Part shown: positions 1 through 7,441 of the stretch, one piece after another
Numbering within the stretch: position 1 is the first letter of the stretch
Layout of the letters: each line of letters starts with the position of its first letter
Source: Aquimixticola soesokkakensis
GTDB lineage: Bacteria > Pseudomonadota > Alphaproteobacteria > Rhodobacterales > Rhodobacteraceae
Assembly (NCBI RefSeq): GCF_900172375.1
Contig: NZ_FWFS01000006.1
Coordinates: 62,001 to 126,000 of the forward strand
DNA: 64,000 bases
Direction: 5' to 3'
Made by a program: the position numbers and the translations under genes
The notes under the pieces: model-generated
What the model saw: the letters and a program-made list of their open reading frames with translations, nothing else
Database searches by the model: none
What the model was told of the DNA's origin: nothing

Positions 1-337
1 TGTCGCTGTCGCTGCGCTGGGCGAAGGCGAGGTGCTCGAAGAGGCCGGTGGTCGTGTAGTAGTCGTCGGCATCGAGAAACCCGATCCAGACGCCGCTTGC
101 CGCGTCCAGCCCCGTGTTGCGCGCCGCCGAGAGGCCGCGGTTGTGGGTATGGTGGAGGATGCGCACTGCAACGCCTTCGCACAGCGGCGCAAGATCGGCA
201 GGCCCGAAAGACGCGGGGTTGTCGTTGATCACCAGAATTTCGACGTTGCTCAAGCGCTGCGCGGCGATGGATTGCAGCGCACAGCGCAGAAAGGCGGTCT
301 CGTTGTAAAAGGGAATGATAATCGTCAGAAGCGTCAT
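1..337 (-). CDS. Family 2 glycosyltransferase, N-terminal part (cut by window edge)
   Basis: The first 112 codons of a minus-strand gene are present; the rest lies beyond the left edge. The protein opens with MTLLTIIIPFYNE, the usual first beta strand of a GT-A fold family 2 glycosyltransferase, followed by a nucleotide-binding stretch (ILVINDNP, about residues 34-41), RGLSAARNTGLDAA (about 67-80) and the metal-binding motif FLDADD (about 87-92). Such enzymes transfer a sugar from a nucleotide-sugar donor; in this family they often build exopolysaccharide or lipopolysaccharide. The acceptor cannot be told from this fragment. The ATG at 337 is the first start in frame and gives the canonical N-terminus. 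A small membrane peptide gene lies 67 bp upstream on the same strand. Confidence 0.88.
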   Translation of the reverse strand, partial: MTLLTIIIPFYNETAFLRCALQSIAAQRLSNVEILVINDNPASFGPADLAPLCEGVAVRILHHTHNRGLSAARNTGLDAASGVWIGFLDADDYYTTTGLFEHLAFAQRSDSD

Positions 338-404
338 TGCGGCTTACGGCCCCGCCGGAGGGGGCACCTCTTTGGCACCAGCGCGGCGGCTGGGGACGCG
401 GGGA

Positions 405-563
405 TCACAGGCTGATCATCTGCAACTCTGTTTCATGCGCCTCTTGGTCAAGAAGCGTCTCGGTCTGCGGTGCGTCTGCGGCGTCCTCATCGTCGCCCAA
501 AGGCTGCGCCGAAATATCCAGCGCCAGCAATCCACCGCCCAAAAGTGCCAAAAGAAACAACAT
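405..563 (-). CDS. Small hypothetical membrane peptide, 52 residues
   Basis: This is a 52-residue reading frame starting MLFLLALLGGGLLALDI, one hydrophobic segment at residues 1-17, followed by a strongly acidic tail (GDDEDAADAP, then further Glu and Asp). A purine-rich stretch (AAAGGG) sits about 10 bases before the ATG at 563. The frame is open further upstream, but the upstream residues are Arg/Cys-rich and look non-coding, so I take the ATG at 563. I do not recognise the family. The protein would sit in the membrane with an acidic tail, or be a short lipoprotein-like or exported peptide. It is transcribed in the same direction as the glycosyltransferase downstream. Confidence 0.5.
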   Translation of the reverse strand: MLFLLALLGGGLLALDISAQPLGDDEDAADAPQTETLLDQEAHETELQMISL

Positions 564-704
564 CGCTTTACCCTTTACGCCTGCGCCCGTGTCCAGATGA
601 CGCCTGTCGCAACGCCGATGCCTGCACAGCGTAAACGCCTGCCTGCATATTCGCCTGATTAGTGCGTATTCACGCGCTGCGCAGGCTCGTCCCGACTGTG
701 TCAC

Positions 705-1010
705 CCCGCCAGAATACGAACGATGCTTTCGCGGGTCAACGATCTGTTAACCATACGGCAGCTGCGCGGGCGGCTTTTGCACCTGCGCTCACAAAATTGA
801 GGCAGTCATAGCGGGGCGGGCAAAGCGGGGCAGGCAAAGCGGGGCAGGCAGGGCTGGGCTGCGCGCGCCTGCAGTGTGCCTGTGTCAAGAGGCATAGGCA
901 CGCACAGTCGCCTGTGCGTTTGGCGCTCTTCTTTGCGAAGCGGGCAGGCTTATCTGTCGCTCGACGCTTTCATCGCTGCCGATGCAGCGGTTCAGAACTG
1001 GAGTTTTTAG
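705..1010. other. Intergenic region between divergent small peptide and nemA
   Basis: About 300 bases without a convincing gene. It holds a GC-rich triple tandem repeat at 811-852, and presumably the divergent promoters for the minus-strand peptide and plus-strand nemA. I could not pick promoter boxes with confidence. A GGAG-type ribosome site lies just before the nemA ATG. Confidence 0.5.
811..852. repeat. 14-bp tandem repeat, three units
   Basis: Three consecutive 14-base units at 811-824, 825-838 and 839-852. Units 1 and 2 differ by one base, and unit 3 diverges at its last two. The unit is G-rich (GCGGGGCRGGCAAA). It lies in the non-coding region upstream of nemA. Confidence 0.85.
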
Positions 1011-2078
1011 ATGACCGAGACACTTTTCACCCCCGTGACCGCTGGCAAGATCGCGCTGGCCAACCGCATCGCCATGGCCCCGCTGACGCGCAACCGTGCG
1101 GATGATGCAACCGACCTCGTGGGCGACTTGCAGGTTGAATATTACGAACAGCGCGCCAGCGCCGGGCTGATCATCACCGAGGCCACGCAGATTTCGCCCG
1201 AGGGCAAGGGGTATATCATGGCGCCGGGCATCTATACCGACGAACATGTTGCCGCGTGGAAAAAAGTGACCGATGCGGTCCATGCCAAGGGCGGCAAGAT
1301 CGTCATCCAGCTCTGGCATGTGGGGCGGATTTCGCACACCTCTATCCAGCCCAACGGCCAAGCGCCTGTTGCGCCTTCCGCGATTGCCGCCAAGGGCAAG
1401 ACCTTTACCCAAAACGGGTTCGAAGACACATCGGTGCCGCGCGCTCTGGACATCGACGAGATGCCGCGCATCGTGGCCGATTACGTTCATGCGGTGAAAT
1501 GCGCGCGCGCTGCCGGATTTGACGGGGTCGAGATTCACGCCGCCAACGGCTATCTTCTGGATCAGTTCCTCAAAGACGGCGTCAACAAACGCACGGACGC
1601 CTATGGCGGCTCCGTTGAAAACCGCGCACGCCTGTTGTTCGAGGTGATGGATGCGGTCACGGCGGAATGGGACGCGGGCTATATCGGCATCCGCCTGTCG
1701 CCGTTCTCCCCCGCCAATGACGCCACAGACAGCGATCCCTTGGCGACCTTTACCCCCGTTGTCGAGCGGCTGAACACCTATGGTCTGTCGTATTTGCATA
1801 TGGTCGAGGGCGCGACGGGCGGCCCGCGTGACGGGGCCTTTGACACATTGCGCAAATCCTGGACGGGCACCTATATGGGCAATAACGGCTATGATCGGGA
1901 CCTGGCCACGGCGCGTGTCGATGACGGCTCAGTCGATATCGTGGCCTTCGGACGCCCCTTTATCGCCAACCCCGATCTGGTGGCGCGGCTGGAAAAAAAT
2001 GCGCCGCTGAACGACATGGACGCCGATACACTGTATGGGGGCGGGGCGCAGGGCTATACCGATTACCCGACACTGTGA
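1011..2078 (+). CDS. nemA: NemA-type alkene reductase (old yellow enzyme family)
   Basis: This is a 355-residue FMN enzyme of the old yellow enzyme family. It reduces activated C=C bonds of enones, maleimides and some nitro compounds with NAD(P)H in the cytoplasm. Family hallmarks are visible: MAPLTRNRA near residue 22, QLWHVGRISH (100-109), the substrate-anchoring pair in EIHAANGY (His176, Asn179) with Tyr181, and the phosphate-binding AFGRPFIANPDL near the C-terminus. The ending YGGGAQGYTDYPTL closely matches E. coli NemA. The ATG at 1011 has GGAG upstream. The gene stands alone, and a hairpin follows at 2099-2140. The physiological substrate is not shown by the sequence. Confidence 0.93.
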   Translation: MTETLFTPVTAGKIALANRIAMAPLTRNRADDATDLVGDLQVEYYEQRASAGLIITEATQISPEGKGYIMAPGIYTDEHVAAWKKVTDAVHAKGGKIVIQLWHVGRISHTSIQPNGQAPVAPSAIAAKGKTFTQNGFEDTSVPRALDIDEMPRIVADYVHAVKCARAAGFDGVEIHAANGYLLDQFLKDGVNKRTDAYGGSVENRARLLFEVMDAVTAEWDAGYIGIRLSPFSPANDATDSDPLATFTPVVERLNTYGLSYLHMVEGATGGPRDGAFDTLRKSWTGTYMGNNGYDRDLATARVDDGSVDIVAFGRPFIANPDLVARLEKNAPLNDMDADTLYGGGAQGYTDYPTL

Positions 2079-2098
2079 ACCGGCTTTGACGGCGGCCG

Positions 2099-2140
2099 AC
2101 CGCGCGCTCCTTATGTGTCCTCAAACACATAGCGCGCGGT
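2099..2140 (+). terminator. Stem-loop after nemA (no U-run)
   Basis: A 10-bp arm (2099-2108 with 2131-2140) and a 6-bp arm (2113-2118 with 2125-2130) are separated by a 4-base bulge. It is GC-rich and stable but is not followed by a T tract, so it may be a 3'-end-stabilising or weak terminator structure. Confidence 0.4.
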
Positions 2141-2330
2141 ATTCGCAAAATGCATAAACGGCGCAAAGCGCGCAAATTCGGTCCCAAGCCAAGCTTATGA
2201 CCGCTAAAGAACGGCATTTTGCAGAAATTCGTGAACAATGTGGGCAAAATCGGGGATTGCCCCGAGGCCTGCACACGGGCAGACTGTGCGCAAGCAAGCG
2301 GGCAGTCTGTGCCCAAACCCAAAGACCTGT

Positions 2331-2363
2331 CTTGGTTGTAAAGGGGGGAGACACCCCCCACAT
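2331..2363 (+). promoter_or_regulatory. Possible heat-shock (RpoH-like) promoter of lon
   Basis: CTTGGTT at 2331-2337 and CCCCCCACAT at 2354-2363 loosely resemble the CTTGAAA / CCCCATNT pattern of sigma-32 promoters, which drive lon in many proteobacteria. The spacing (17) is longer than the usual 12-15 and the -10 is imperfect. The same stretch can fold into a G6/C6 hairpin, so the likeness may be coincidental. Confidence 0.25.
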
Positions 2364-2440
2364 GTTGAAACCGAGACGGAGAAGGCACAGGGGCGCCGAT
2401 GGTCGGGCCCCCCGTCTTCTTGCCAAAGAAGGATAACAAC

Positions 2441-4849
2441 ATGCACGAGCAAACCATGTCTTCCTATCCGGTGCTTCCTTTGCGCGACATTGTGGTGTTC
2501 CCCCATATGATCGTGCCGCTCTTTGTCGGGCGGGAAAAATCGGTGAAGGCCCTGGAAGAGGTCATGGCGCATGACAAGCAGATCTTGCTGTCGGCCCAGA
2601 TCGACCCGAGTGTGGACGAACCCGATGCCGATGGCATCTACCGCGTTGGTGTGCTGGCCAATGTGTTGCAACTGTTGAAGCTGCCCGATGGCACTGTGAA
2701 AGTGCTGGTCGAAGGCCGCTCGCGCGTGCGCATCACCCAGTTTCTGGACAATGCGACATATTTCGAGGCCGAAGTCGCCGCGCTGACCGAATTGCCCGGC
2801 GATGCCGATGCCGTCGAGGCGCTTTTGCGCTCGGTGGGCGAGGAATTCGAACGCTACGCCAAGATCAAGAAAAACATCCCCGAGGAAGCGATGGCGGCCG
2901 TGGGCGATACCCGCGAGCCGGCGAAACTCGCCGATCTTGTGGCGGGCCACCTTGGCGTGGATGTCGCGCAAAAGCAGAAAATGCTGGAAATGCTCGCGGT
3001 CGATGAGCGGCTTGAGGCCGTTTACGGTCTGATGCAGGGCGAAATGTCCGTGCTGCAGGTCGAAAAGAAAATCAAGACCCGCGTCAAATCCCAGATGGAA
3101 AAGACGCAGCGCGAATATTACCTCAACGAACAGATGAAGGCGATCCAGAAGGAACTGGGCGACGGCGAAGAGGGCGCGAATGAAATCGCCGAACTCGAAG
3201 CGCGCGTGGCCGAGACCAAACTGTCCAAAGAGGCCCGTGAAAAGGCCGACGCCGAGATCAAGAAACTCAAATCCATGTCGCCCATGTCGGCCGAGGCCAC
3301 GGTGGTGCGCAACTATCTGGACTGGATGCTGTCGATCCCGTGGGGCGTTAAATCCCGCGTGAAAAAAGACCTGCCCAAGGCGCAGGCAGTGCTGGACGGC
3401 GACCACTACGGTCTGGAAAAAGTCAAAGAACGCATCGTCGAATATCTTGCGGTGCAGCAACGCTCCAAAAAGCTCAAAGGCCCGATCATGTGCCTTGTCG
3501 GGCCTCCGGGGGTCGGCAAAACCAGCTTGGGTAAATCGGTTGCCAAGGCCACGGGGCGCGAATTCATCCGCATCTCGCTGGGCGGCGTGCGCGACGAATC
3601 CGAAATCCGCGGCCACCGCCGGACCTATATCGGCTCCATGCCCGGCAAGATCATTCAGGCGCTGAAAAAGGCGAAAACCACCAATCCGCTCATCCTGCTC
3701 GACGAGATCGACAAGATGGGTCAGGATTTCCGTGGCGATCCCGCATCGGCCATGCTTGAGGTGCTCGATCCCGAACAGAACTCGACCTTTGTCGATCACT
3801 ACCTCGAGGTGGAATATGACCTCTCGGACGTGATGTTCCTGACCACCTCGAACAGCTACAACATGCCCGGGCCGCTGTTGGACCGGATGGAAATCATCCC
3901 GCTGTCGGGCTACACCGAGGACGAAAAGCGCGAAATCGCCAAGCAGCACCTCGTGCCCAAGCAGATCAAGAACCACGGGCTGCGCGCCAAGGAATTCTCG
4001 ATCACCGATGACGGGTTGATGGATACCATCCGCTACTACACCCGCGAGGCGGGCGTGCGTAATCTTGAGCGCGAATTGGCCAAAACCGCTCGCAAGGCGG
4101 TGACCAAGATCGTGATGAAGGAAACCGAGCACGTCGACGTGACGCCCGACAATCTCGAGGAATTCCTCGGGGTGAAGAAATACCGTCACGGTCTGGCCGA
4201 AGCCAATGACCAGATCGGGGTTGTCACAGGGCTGGCCTATACCTCTGTGGGCGGTGACCTGCTGCACATCGAGGCGCTGCGCCTGCCGGGCAAGGGCCGG
4301 ATGAAAACCACCGGTAAACTGGGCGATGTGATGAAGGAATCCATCGACGCGGCCTCGTCCTATGTGCGCTCGATTGCGCCGCAGATCGGGGTGAAACCGC
4401 CGGTGTTCGATACGATCGACATCCACGTTCACGTCCCCGACGGGGCCACGCCCAAGGACGGCCCGAGTGCCGGTCTGGCCATGGTCACGTCGATCGTGTC
4501 GGTGCTGACGCAGATCCCCGTGCGCAAAGATATCGCGATGACGGGCGAAGTGTCCTTGCGCGGCAATGCGATGCCGATCGGCGGTCTGAAGGAGAAACTT
4601 CTCGCGGCGCTGCGGGGCGGGATCAAGACCGTCCTCATCCCCGAGGAGAACGTCAAGGATCTCGCCGAGATCCCCGACAACGTGAAAGAGGGGCTGGAAC
4701 TCATCCCCGTCACTCATGTCTCCGAGGTGCTCAAATACGCGCTGATCCGTCAGCCCGAGGCCATCGAATGGGACGAGGAGGCCGAAGCGGCCAACCGTCT
4801 TGCGCAGCTTAGCGCGCGCGGATCGGAATCCGCCTCGATCACCCATTAA
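2441..4849 (+). CDS. lon: ATP-dependent protease La (Lon)
   Basis: This 802-residue Lon protease degrades damaged and regulatory proteins in the cytoplasm. The domains are in the standard order: an N-terminal substrate-recognition domain (from SYPVLPLRDIVVFPHM), a coiled middle region, and an AAA+ module with Walker A GPPGVGKT (about 354-361) and Walker B LILLDEIDK. The C-terminal serine-lysine protease domain has DGPSAGLAM (Ser about 676) and a lysine in GGLKEKLL (about 719). The ATG at 2441 has an AAGGAT ribosome site and gives the family N-terminus; an upstream in-frame start at 2399 would add 14 unconserved residues. A strong terminator follows at 4900. Heat induction is plausible but the promoter assignment is weak. 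Confidence 0.97.
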   Translation: MHEQTMSSYPVLPLRDIVVFPHMIVPLFVGREKSVKALEEVMAHDKQILLSAQIDPSVDEPDADGIYRVGVLANVLQLLKLPDGTVKVLVEGRSRVRITQFLDNATYFEAEVAALTELPGDADAVEALLRSVGEEFERYAKIKKNIPEEAMAAVGDTREPAKLADLVAGHLGVDVAQKQKMLEMLAVDERLEAVYGLMQGEMSVLQVEKKIKTRVKSQMEKTQREYYLNEQMKAIQKELGDGEEGANEIAELEARVAETKLSKEAREKADAEIKKLKSMSPMSAEATVVRNYLDWMLSIPWGVKSRVKKDLPKAQAVLDGDHYGLEKVKERIVEYLAVQQRSKKLKGPIMCLVGPPGVGKTSLGKSVAKATGREFIRISLGGVRDESEIRGHRRTYIGSMPGKIIQALKKAKTTNPLILLDEIDKMGQDFRGDPASAMLEVLDPEQNSTFVDHYLEVEYDLSDVMFLTTSNSYNMPGPLLDRMEIIPLSGYTEDEKREIAKQHLVPKQIKNHGLRAKEFSITDDGLMDTIRYYTREAGVRNLERELAKTARKAVTKIVMKETEHVDVTPDNLEEFLGVKKYRHGLAEANDQIGVVTGLAYTSVGGDLLHIEALRLPGKGRMKTTGKLGDVMKESIDAASSYVRSIAPQIGVKPPVFDTIDIHVHVPDGATPKDGPSAGLAMVTSIVSVLTQIPVRKDIAMTGEVSLRGNAMPIGGLKEKLLAALRGGIKTVLIPEENVKDLAEIPDNVKEGLELIPVTHVSEVLKYALIRQPEAIEWDEEAEAANRLAQLSARGSESASITH

Positions 4850-4899
4850 GCCGCAGCGACAACGCGGTCGCCGCATTGATGCGTGATACGAAACAATCA

Positions 4900-4933
4900 G
4901 GCGCGCCCTCCCTCGGGCGCGCCTTTTGCTTTT
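4900..4933 (+). terminator. Rho-independent terminator of lon
   Basis: A perfect 9-bp GC stem (4900-4908 with 4915-4923, extendable by an A-T pair) with loop TCCCTC is followed by TTTTGCTTTT. It lies about 50 bases after the lon stop codon. Confidence 0.88.
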
Positions 4934-5126
4934 CGCGCGCGCTCTGTGATCAAAAGACCGCGCTCCCGTCTCAGTCGCGCGCAAAACGTGCTTAAAATCA
5001 GCGTTCTTGCGTGGGGTCGCGGAAAAATGCGTGCAATTGTTGCAATTCACCGAAACGTCGCTTTTGTACGCGCCGCTTTGCGCTTAAACTCAAGACATCG
5101 AAACAATCAAAAGGCCGAGCAGAGAC

Positions 5127-5621
5127 ATGGCAACATCCCGTTCCTCGACAAGCACGCGCAAATCTGCGGCAACACCGACCCGAACGAGTGCTGCTGCGTC
5201 ACGCGCGAAGACCGCAAAACCGGCGAGCGCCTCCACCAAGCCCAAGACTGTAGCGACAGAAACTCAACCCGCGCCCTGGGTGGCGCCTGAAACGAGTGTT
5301 GTGACAATTATGCGCAAAAAAGAACTTCTTGAGAAAATCGTGGCGAGCACCGGTGCGCGCCAAGCTGTTGTAAAGCCCATCGTTGATGCTGTGCTGCAAG
5401 AGCTCGGTGAAGCCCTGGCACGCGGTGACAAACTTGTCCTGCCGCCGCTGGGCCGTGTGTCCGTGAACAAGTCCAAAGAGGTCGAGGATGGCAAGGTCTA
5501 TGTGACCAAAGTGCGCCAGCCTTCCGCCGAAGCCTTGGAAAAACAGCGCGTTGAGCGCAAGGAAAAACAAGCTGCGAAAAAAGCGGCTGAAGGGGTTGCA
5601 GAGACCGTCGAGGCCAGCTAA
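5127..5621 (+). CDS. HU-family DNA-binding protein with basic N-terminal tail
   Basis: The 164-residue protein has a canonical HU/IHF fold from about residue 62 (MRKKELLEKIVASTGARQ) to the DNA-binding arm region (GRVSVNKSKEVEDGKVYVTK). An additional tail of about 60 residues rich in Ser, Thr, Ala, Lys and Arg precedes it, and a Lys/Ala/Glu-rich C-terminal extension of about 30 residues follows. HU proteins bend and compact DNA in the nucleoid. Similar tailed HU proteins are, to my knowledge, common in Rhodobacteraceae, so I keep the ATG at 5127; an internal ATG at 5310 would yield a standard-length HU. The gene sits between the lon terminator and a tRNA-Val gene. Confidence 0.85.
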   Translation: MATSRSSTSTRKSAATPTRTSAAASRAKTAKPASASTKPKTVATETQPAPWVAPETSVVTIMRKKELLEKIVASTGARQAVVKPIVDAVLQELGEALARGDKLVLPPLGRVSVNKSKEVEDGKVYVTKVRQPSAEALEKQRVERKEKQAAKKAAEGVAETVEAS

Positions 5622-5636
5622 AAGCCGCGCCACGGC

Positions 5637-5711
5637 GGGTGATTAGCTCAGTGGTAGAGCGCTTCGTTCACATCGAAGATGTCAGGAGTTCAAATCTCTT
5701 ATCACCCACCA
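5637..5711 (+). tRNA. tRNA-Val (anticodon CAC)
   Basis: This is a 75-nt cloverleaf with CCA encoded. Acceptor GGGTGAT (5637-5643) pairs with ATCACCC (5701-5707), discriminator A. The anticodon arm CTTCG-TTCACAT-CGAAG gives anticodon CAC, reading GTG. The T loop is TTCAAAT. It begins 15 bases after the HU stop codon and is followed by a terminator. Confidence 0.97.
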
Positions 5712-5724
5712 TCCTCATTTCCAA

Positions 5725-5755
5725 AAGCGCGTCAGCTCGTCTGGCGCGCTTTTTC
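5725..5755 (+). terminator. Rho-independent terminator after tRNA-Val(CAC)
   Basis: Stem AAGCGCGTCAG / CTGGCGCGCTT (11 bp with one T-G wobble), loop CTCGT, then a TTTT run. It lies 14 bases after the tRNA CCA end. Confidence 0.88.
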
Positions 5756-5836
5756 GTTAGGGCGGGCCGCGGTGCAATCGGGCTTTGCACTCCTTTGGTG
5801 CCGTGGCTATTTTCACCTTGAGGAGGCGTGATCATC

Positions 5837-6451
5837 GTGGAGGTCCCCGAGTTTTACGTATTGCGCCACGGCGAGACCGAATGGAATGTCGCAGGGCGTA
5901 TGCAGGGCGCGCTTGACAGTGCCCTGACCGCGCGCGGCCGCGCTCAGGCCCGCGCCATGGCCGACTGTCTGGCCAATCGTCTGGGCGATCGTCTGGCCAA
6001 TCGTCTGGCCGCCCAAGAGGGCGCTCTGTCGGTGATTTCCTCGCCTCAGGGCCGTGCGCTCGCCACCGCTCAGATCGTTGCAACGCGCCTTGGGCTGCCT
6101 GTGTCCACGGACCCGCGCCTGTCGGAAATCGCGATGGGGGCCTGGACGGGGTTGACCCTGACGCAAATCGCGGCGCGCTGGCCGCGCGAGGCGGCATTGG
6201 CGAACCTGTTTGACTGGTATGGCGCCATTCCCGACGGGGAACCGCTCAGCGCCGTAAGGGCCCGTCTGCACAGCTTTCTTGCCGACCAGTCCCGGCCTGC
6301 GATTGTCGTGACCCACGGGTTGACGGGGTTGCTGTTGCGGACCGCTTTGATGCGCGGGGAGGCCCCAAGCCCGCGCACCGCAGAGCAGGGCGTGGTCTAT
6401 CACCTGTCGCAGGGCGTACAGCGGCGTCTGACGCCGCCCGATTGCCCCTGA
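5837..6451 (+). CDS. Histidine phosphatase family protein (first of a pair)
   Basis: This is a roughly 204-residue member of the phosphoglycerate-mutase-like (histidine phosphatase) superfamily. It has the phospho-accepting LRHGETEWN near the N-terminus, the SSPQGRALATAQ arginine segment, the acid MGAWTGLT segment, and the second catalytic histidine in VVTHGLTG. Small-molecule phosphatase activity is expected, but the substrate is unknown. An in-frame GTG at 5828 lies only one base after AGGAGG (5821-5826), too close for initiation. The GTG at 5837 has a 10-base spacing and is preferred. A 12-bp tandem repeat at 5966-6010 encodes a repeated LANRL/LGDRL segment. A second paralogue follows directly. 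Confidence 0.82.
   Translation: MEVPEFYVLRHGETEWNVAGRMQGALDSALTARGRAQARAMADCLANRLGDRLANRLAAQEGALSVISSPQGRALATAQIVATRLGLPVSTDPRLSEIAMGAWTGLTLTQIAARWPREAALANLFDWYGAIPDGEPLSAVRARLHSFLADQSRPAIVVTHGLTGLLLRTALMRGEAPSPRTAEQGVVYHLSQGVQRRLTPPDCP
5966..6010 (+). repeat. 12-bp in-frame tandem repeat within the first phosphatase gene
   Basis: Units at 5966-5977, 5978-5989 and 5990-6001 plus a 9-base partial unit (6002-6010), consensus CGTCTGGCCAAT. Because the unit is a multiple of three, it only lengthens a helix (LANRLGDRLANRLA) in the protein. Confidence 0.85.
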
Positions 6452-6467
6452 CCCAGCCCCTGACCCG
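6444..6467 (+). repeat. 12-bp tandem duplication spanning a stop codon
   Basis: GCCCCTGACCCA at 6444-6455 is followed by GCCCCTGACCCG at 6456-6467 (11 of 12 identical). The stop codon of the first phosphatase gene lies inside the first unit. Confidence 0.75.
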
Positions 6468-6538
6468 GCACCTGAAAACGATTTGCCCCCCGCGCGAAAC
6501 TGCCCCAGAGTGCGCCGACCCAAGTGACACGAGACCCG

Positions 6539-7165
6539 ATGCCAGACCCCTTGCCTGATTTGCCCCCGCTCTACATTCTGCGCCACGGCCAGACCCGTTG
6601 GAACGTCGAGGGGCGGATGCAGGGGCGCAAAGACAGCGCCTTGACCGATCTCGGGCGTGCGCAGGCTGCCGCCCAACGCGATCTACTGGCCCCGATCCTT
6701 GCGCAACATGCGGATATTGCATGTTTTTCCAGTCCGCTGGGGCGCGCTGCCACCACCGCGCAGATTGCGCTCGCAGGGCGAAAGGTCCGCCTTGATCCGC
6801 GCATCGCCGAGGTCAGCGTGGGCCCGTGGGAGGGGCGCTTGCGCGCCGAGGTCCTCGCCGAAGGGCTGCCCGCGCTTGCAGGGGCGCGCGTGCGCCCGTC
6901 CGCCAGCGAAAGCGCGATGTTCGATCTGTTTCTCTCGGCGCCCGAGGGCGAGGGGTTCGAGGCCACAAAGGCCCGCTGCAAAGACTTCCTTGCCGCGCTC
7001 CAACAGCCCGCCGTGATCGTCTCGCACGGTGTGATTTCTGCGGTTCTGCGAGGCTTGGCCTGCGGCTTGAGCCGCGCCGGGATGGCCCGCCTCGCTCACC
7101 ACCAGGGCTGCGTGGTCGAAATCATCGCTGGCCGTGAACGCCTGATTCAGGGCAGCGTCACATAG
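6539..7165 (+). CDS. Histidine phosphatase family protein (second of a pair)
   Basis: A second histidine phosphatase of about 208 residues. The catalytic LRHGQTRWNVEGRMQG near the N-terminus is almost the same as in the upstream neighbour. SSPLGRAATTAQIAL carries the conserved arginine, VGPWEG the acidic segment, and IVSHGVIS the second histidine. It is likely a paralogue of the gene ending at 6451, separated by under 90 bp, and the two are probably co-transcribed. An in-frame GTG at 6524 would add five residues (MTRDP); the ATG at 6539 is as likely, and neither has a strong ribosome site. Substrate unknown. Confidence 0.8.
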   Translation: MPDPLPDLPPLYILRHGQTRWNVEGRMQGRKDSALTDLGRAQAAAQRDLLAPILAQHADIACFSSPLGRAATTAQIALAGRKVRLDPRIAEVSVGPWEGRLRAEVLAEGLPALAGARVRPSASESAMFDLFLSAPEGEGFEATKARCKDFLAALQQPAVIVSHGVISAVLRGLACGLSRAGMARLAHHQGCVVEIIAGRERLIQGSVT

Positions 7166-7242
7166 CCCCTCGGGGATCGCGCGAAAATTCTTGAAATCCC
7201 TCTTGCGCCCCCCGATCTCTTCGCGCTAAAGGAGCGCCCAGC

Positions 7243-7318
<76 letters not shown>

Positions 7319-7441
7319 TCCTCCCCGCTTCACACATCCTCCCCCTCACAGACATCGCCCCTGCTGCCAGCGGCGCGTCATCGCACTTGATCGTGGACCT
7401 GCGCTCTCCCATCTAGGGTATATCCCTGTCGGAGACCGCCC

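Larger units (their letters stand above)
2079..2440 (+). other. Structured intergenic region / lon leader
   Basis: This 362-base gap has no convincing gene. A strong stem-loop without a U-run at 2099-2140 follows nemA. Then come a 9-bp inverted repeat (2145-2153 with 2214-2222), hairpins at 2242-2262 and 2277-2314, and a G6/C6 hairpin at 2343-2359. A CTTGGTT element at 2331-2337 lies 17 bases before a C-run ending CACAT, loosely resembling an RpoH heat-shock promoter. The lon ribosome site AAGGAT is at 2429-2434. Confidence 0.45.

Noticed and set aside
2204-5050. A 948-codon open frame on the minus strand opposite lon
   Set aside because: It is the antisense shadow of lon caused by high GC and codon bias. 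The translation is His/Arg/Phe-rich without domains, while lon on the plus strand is complete.
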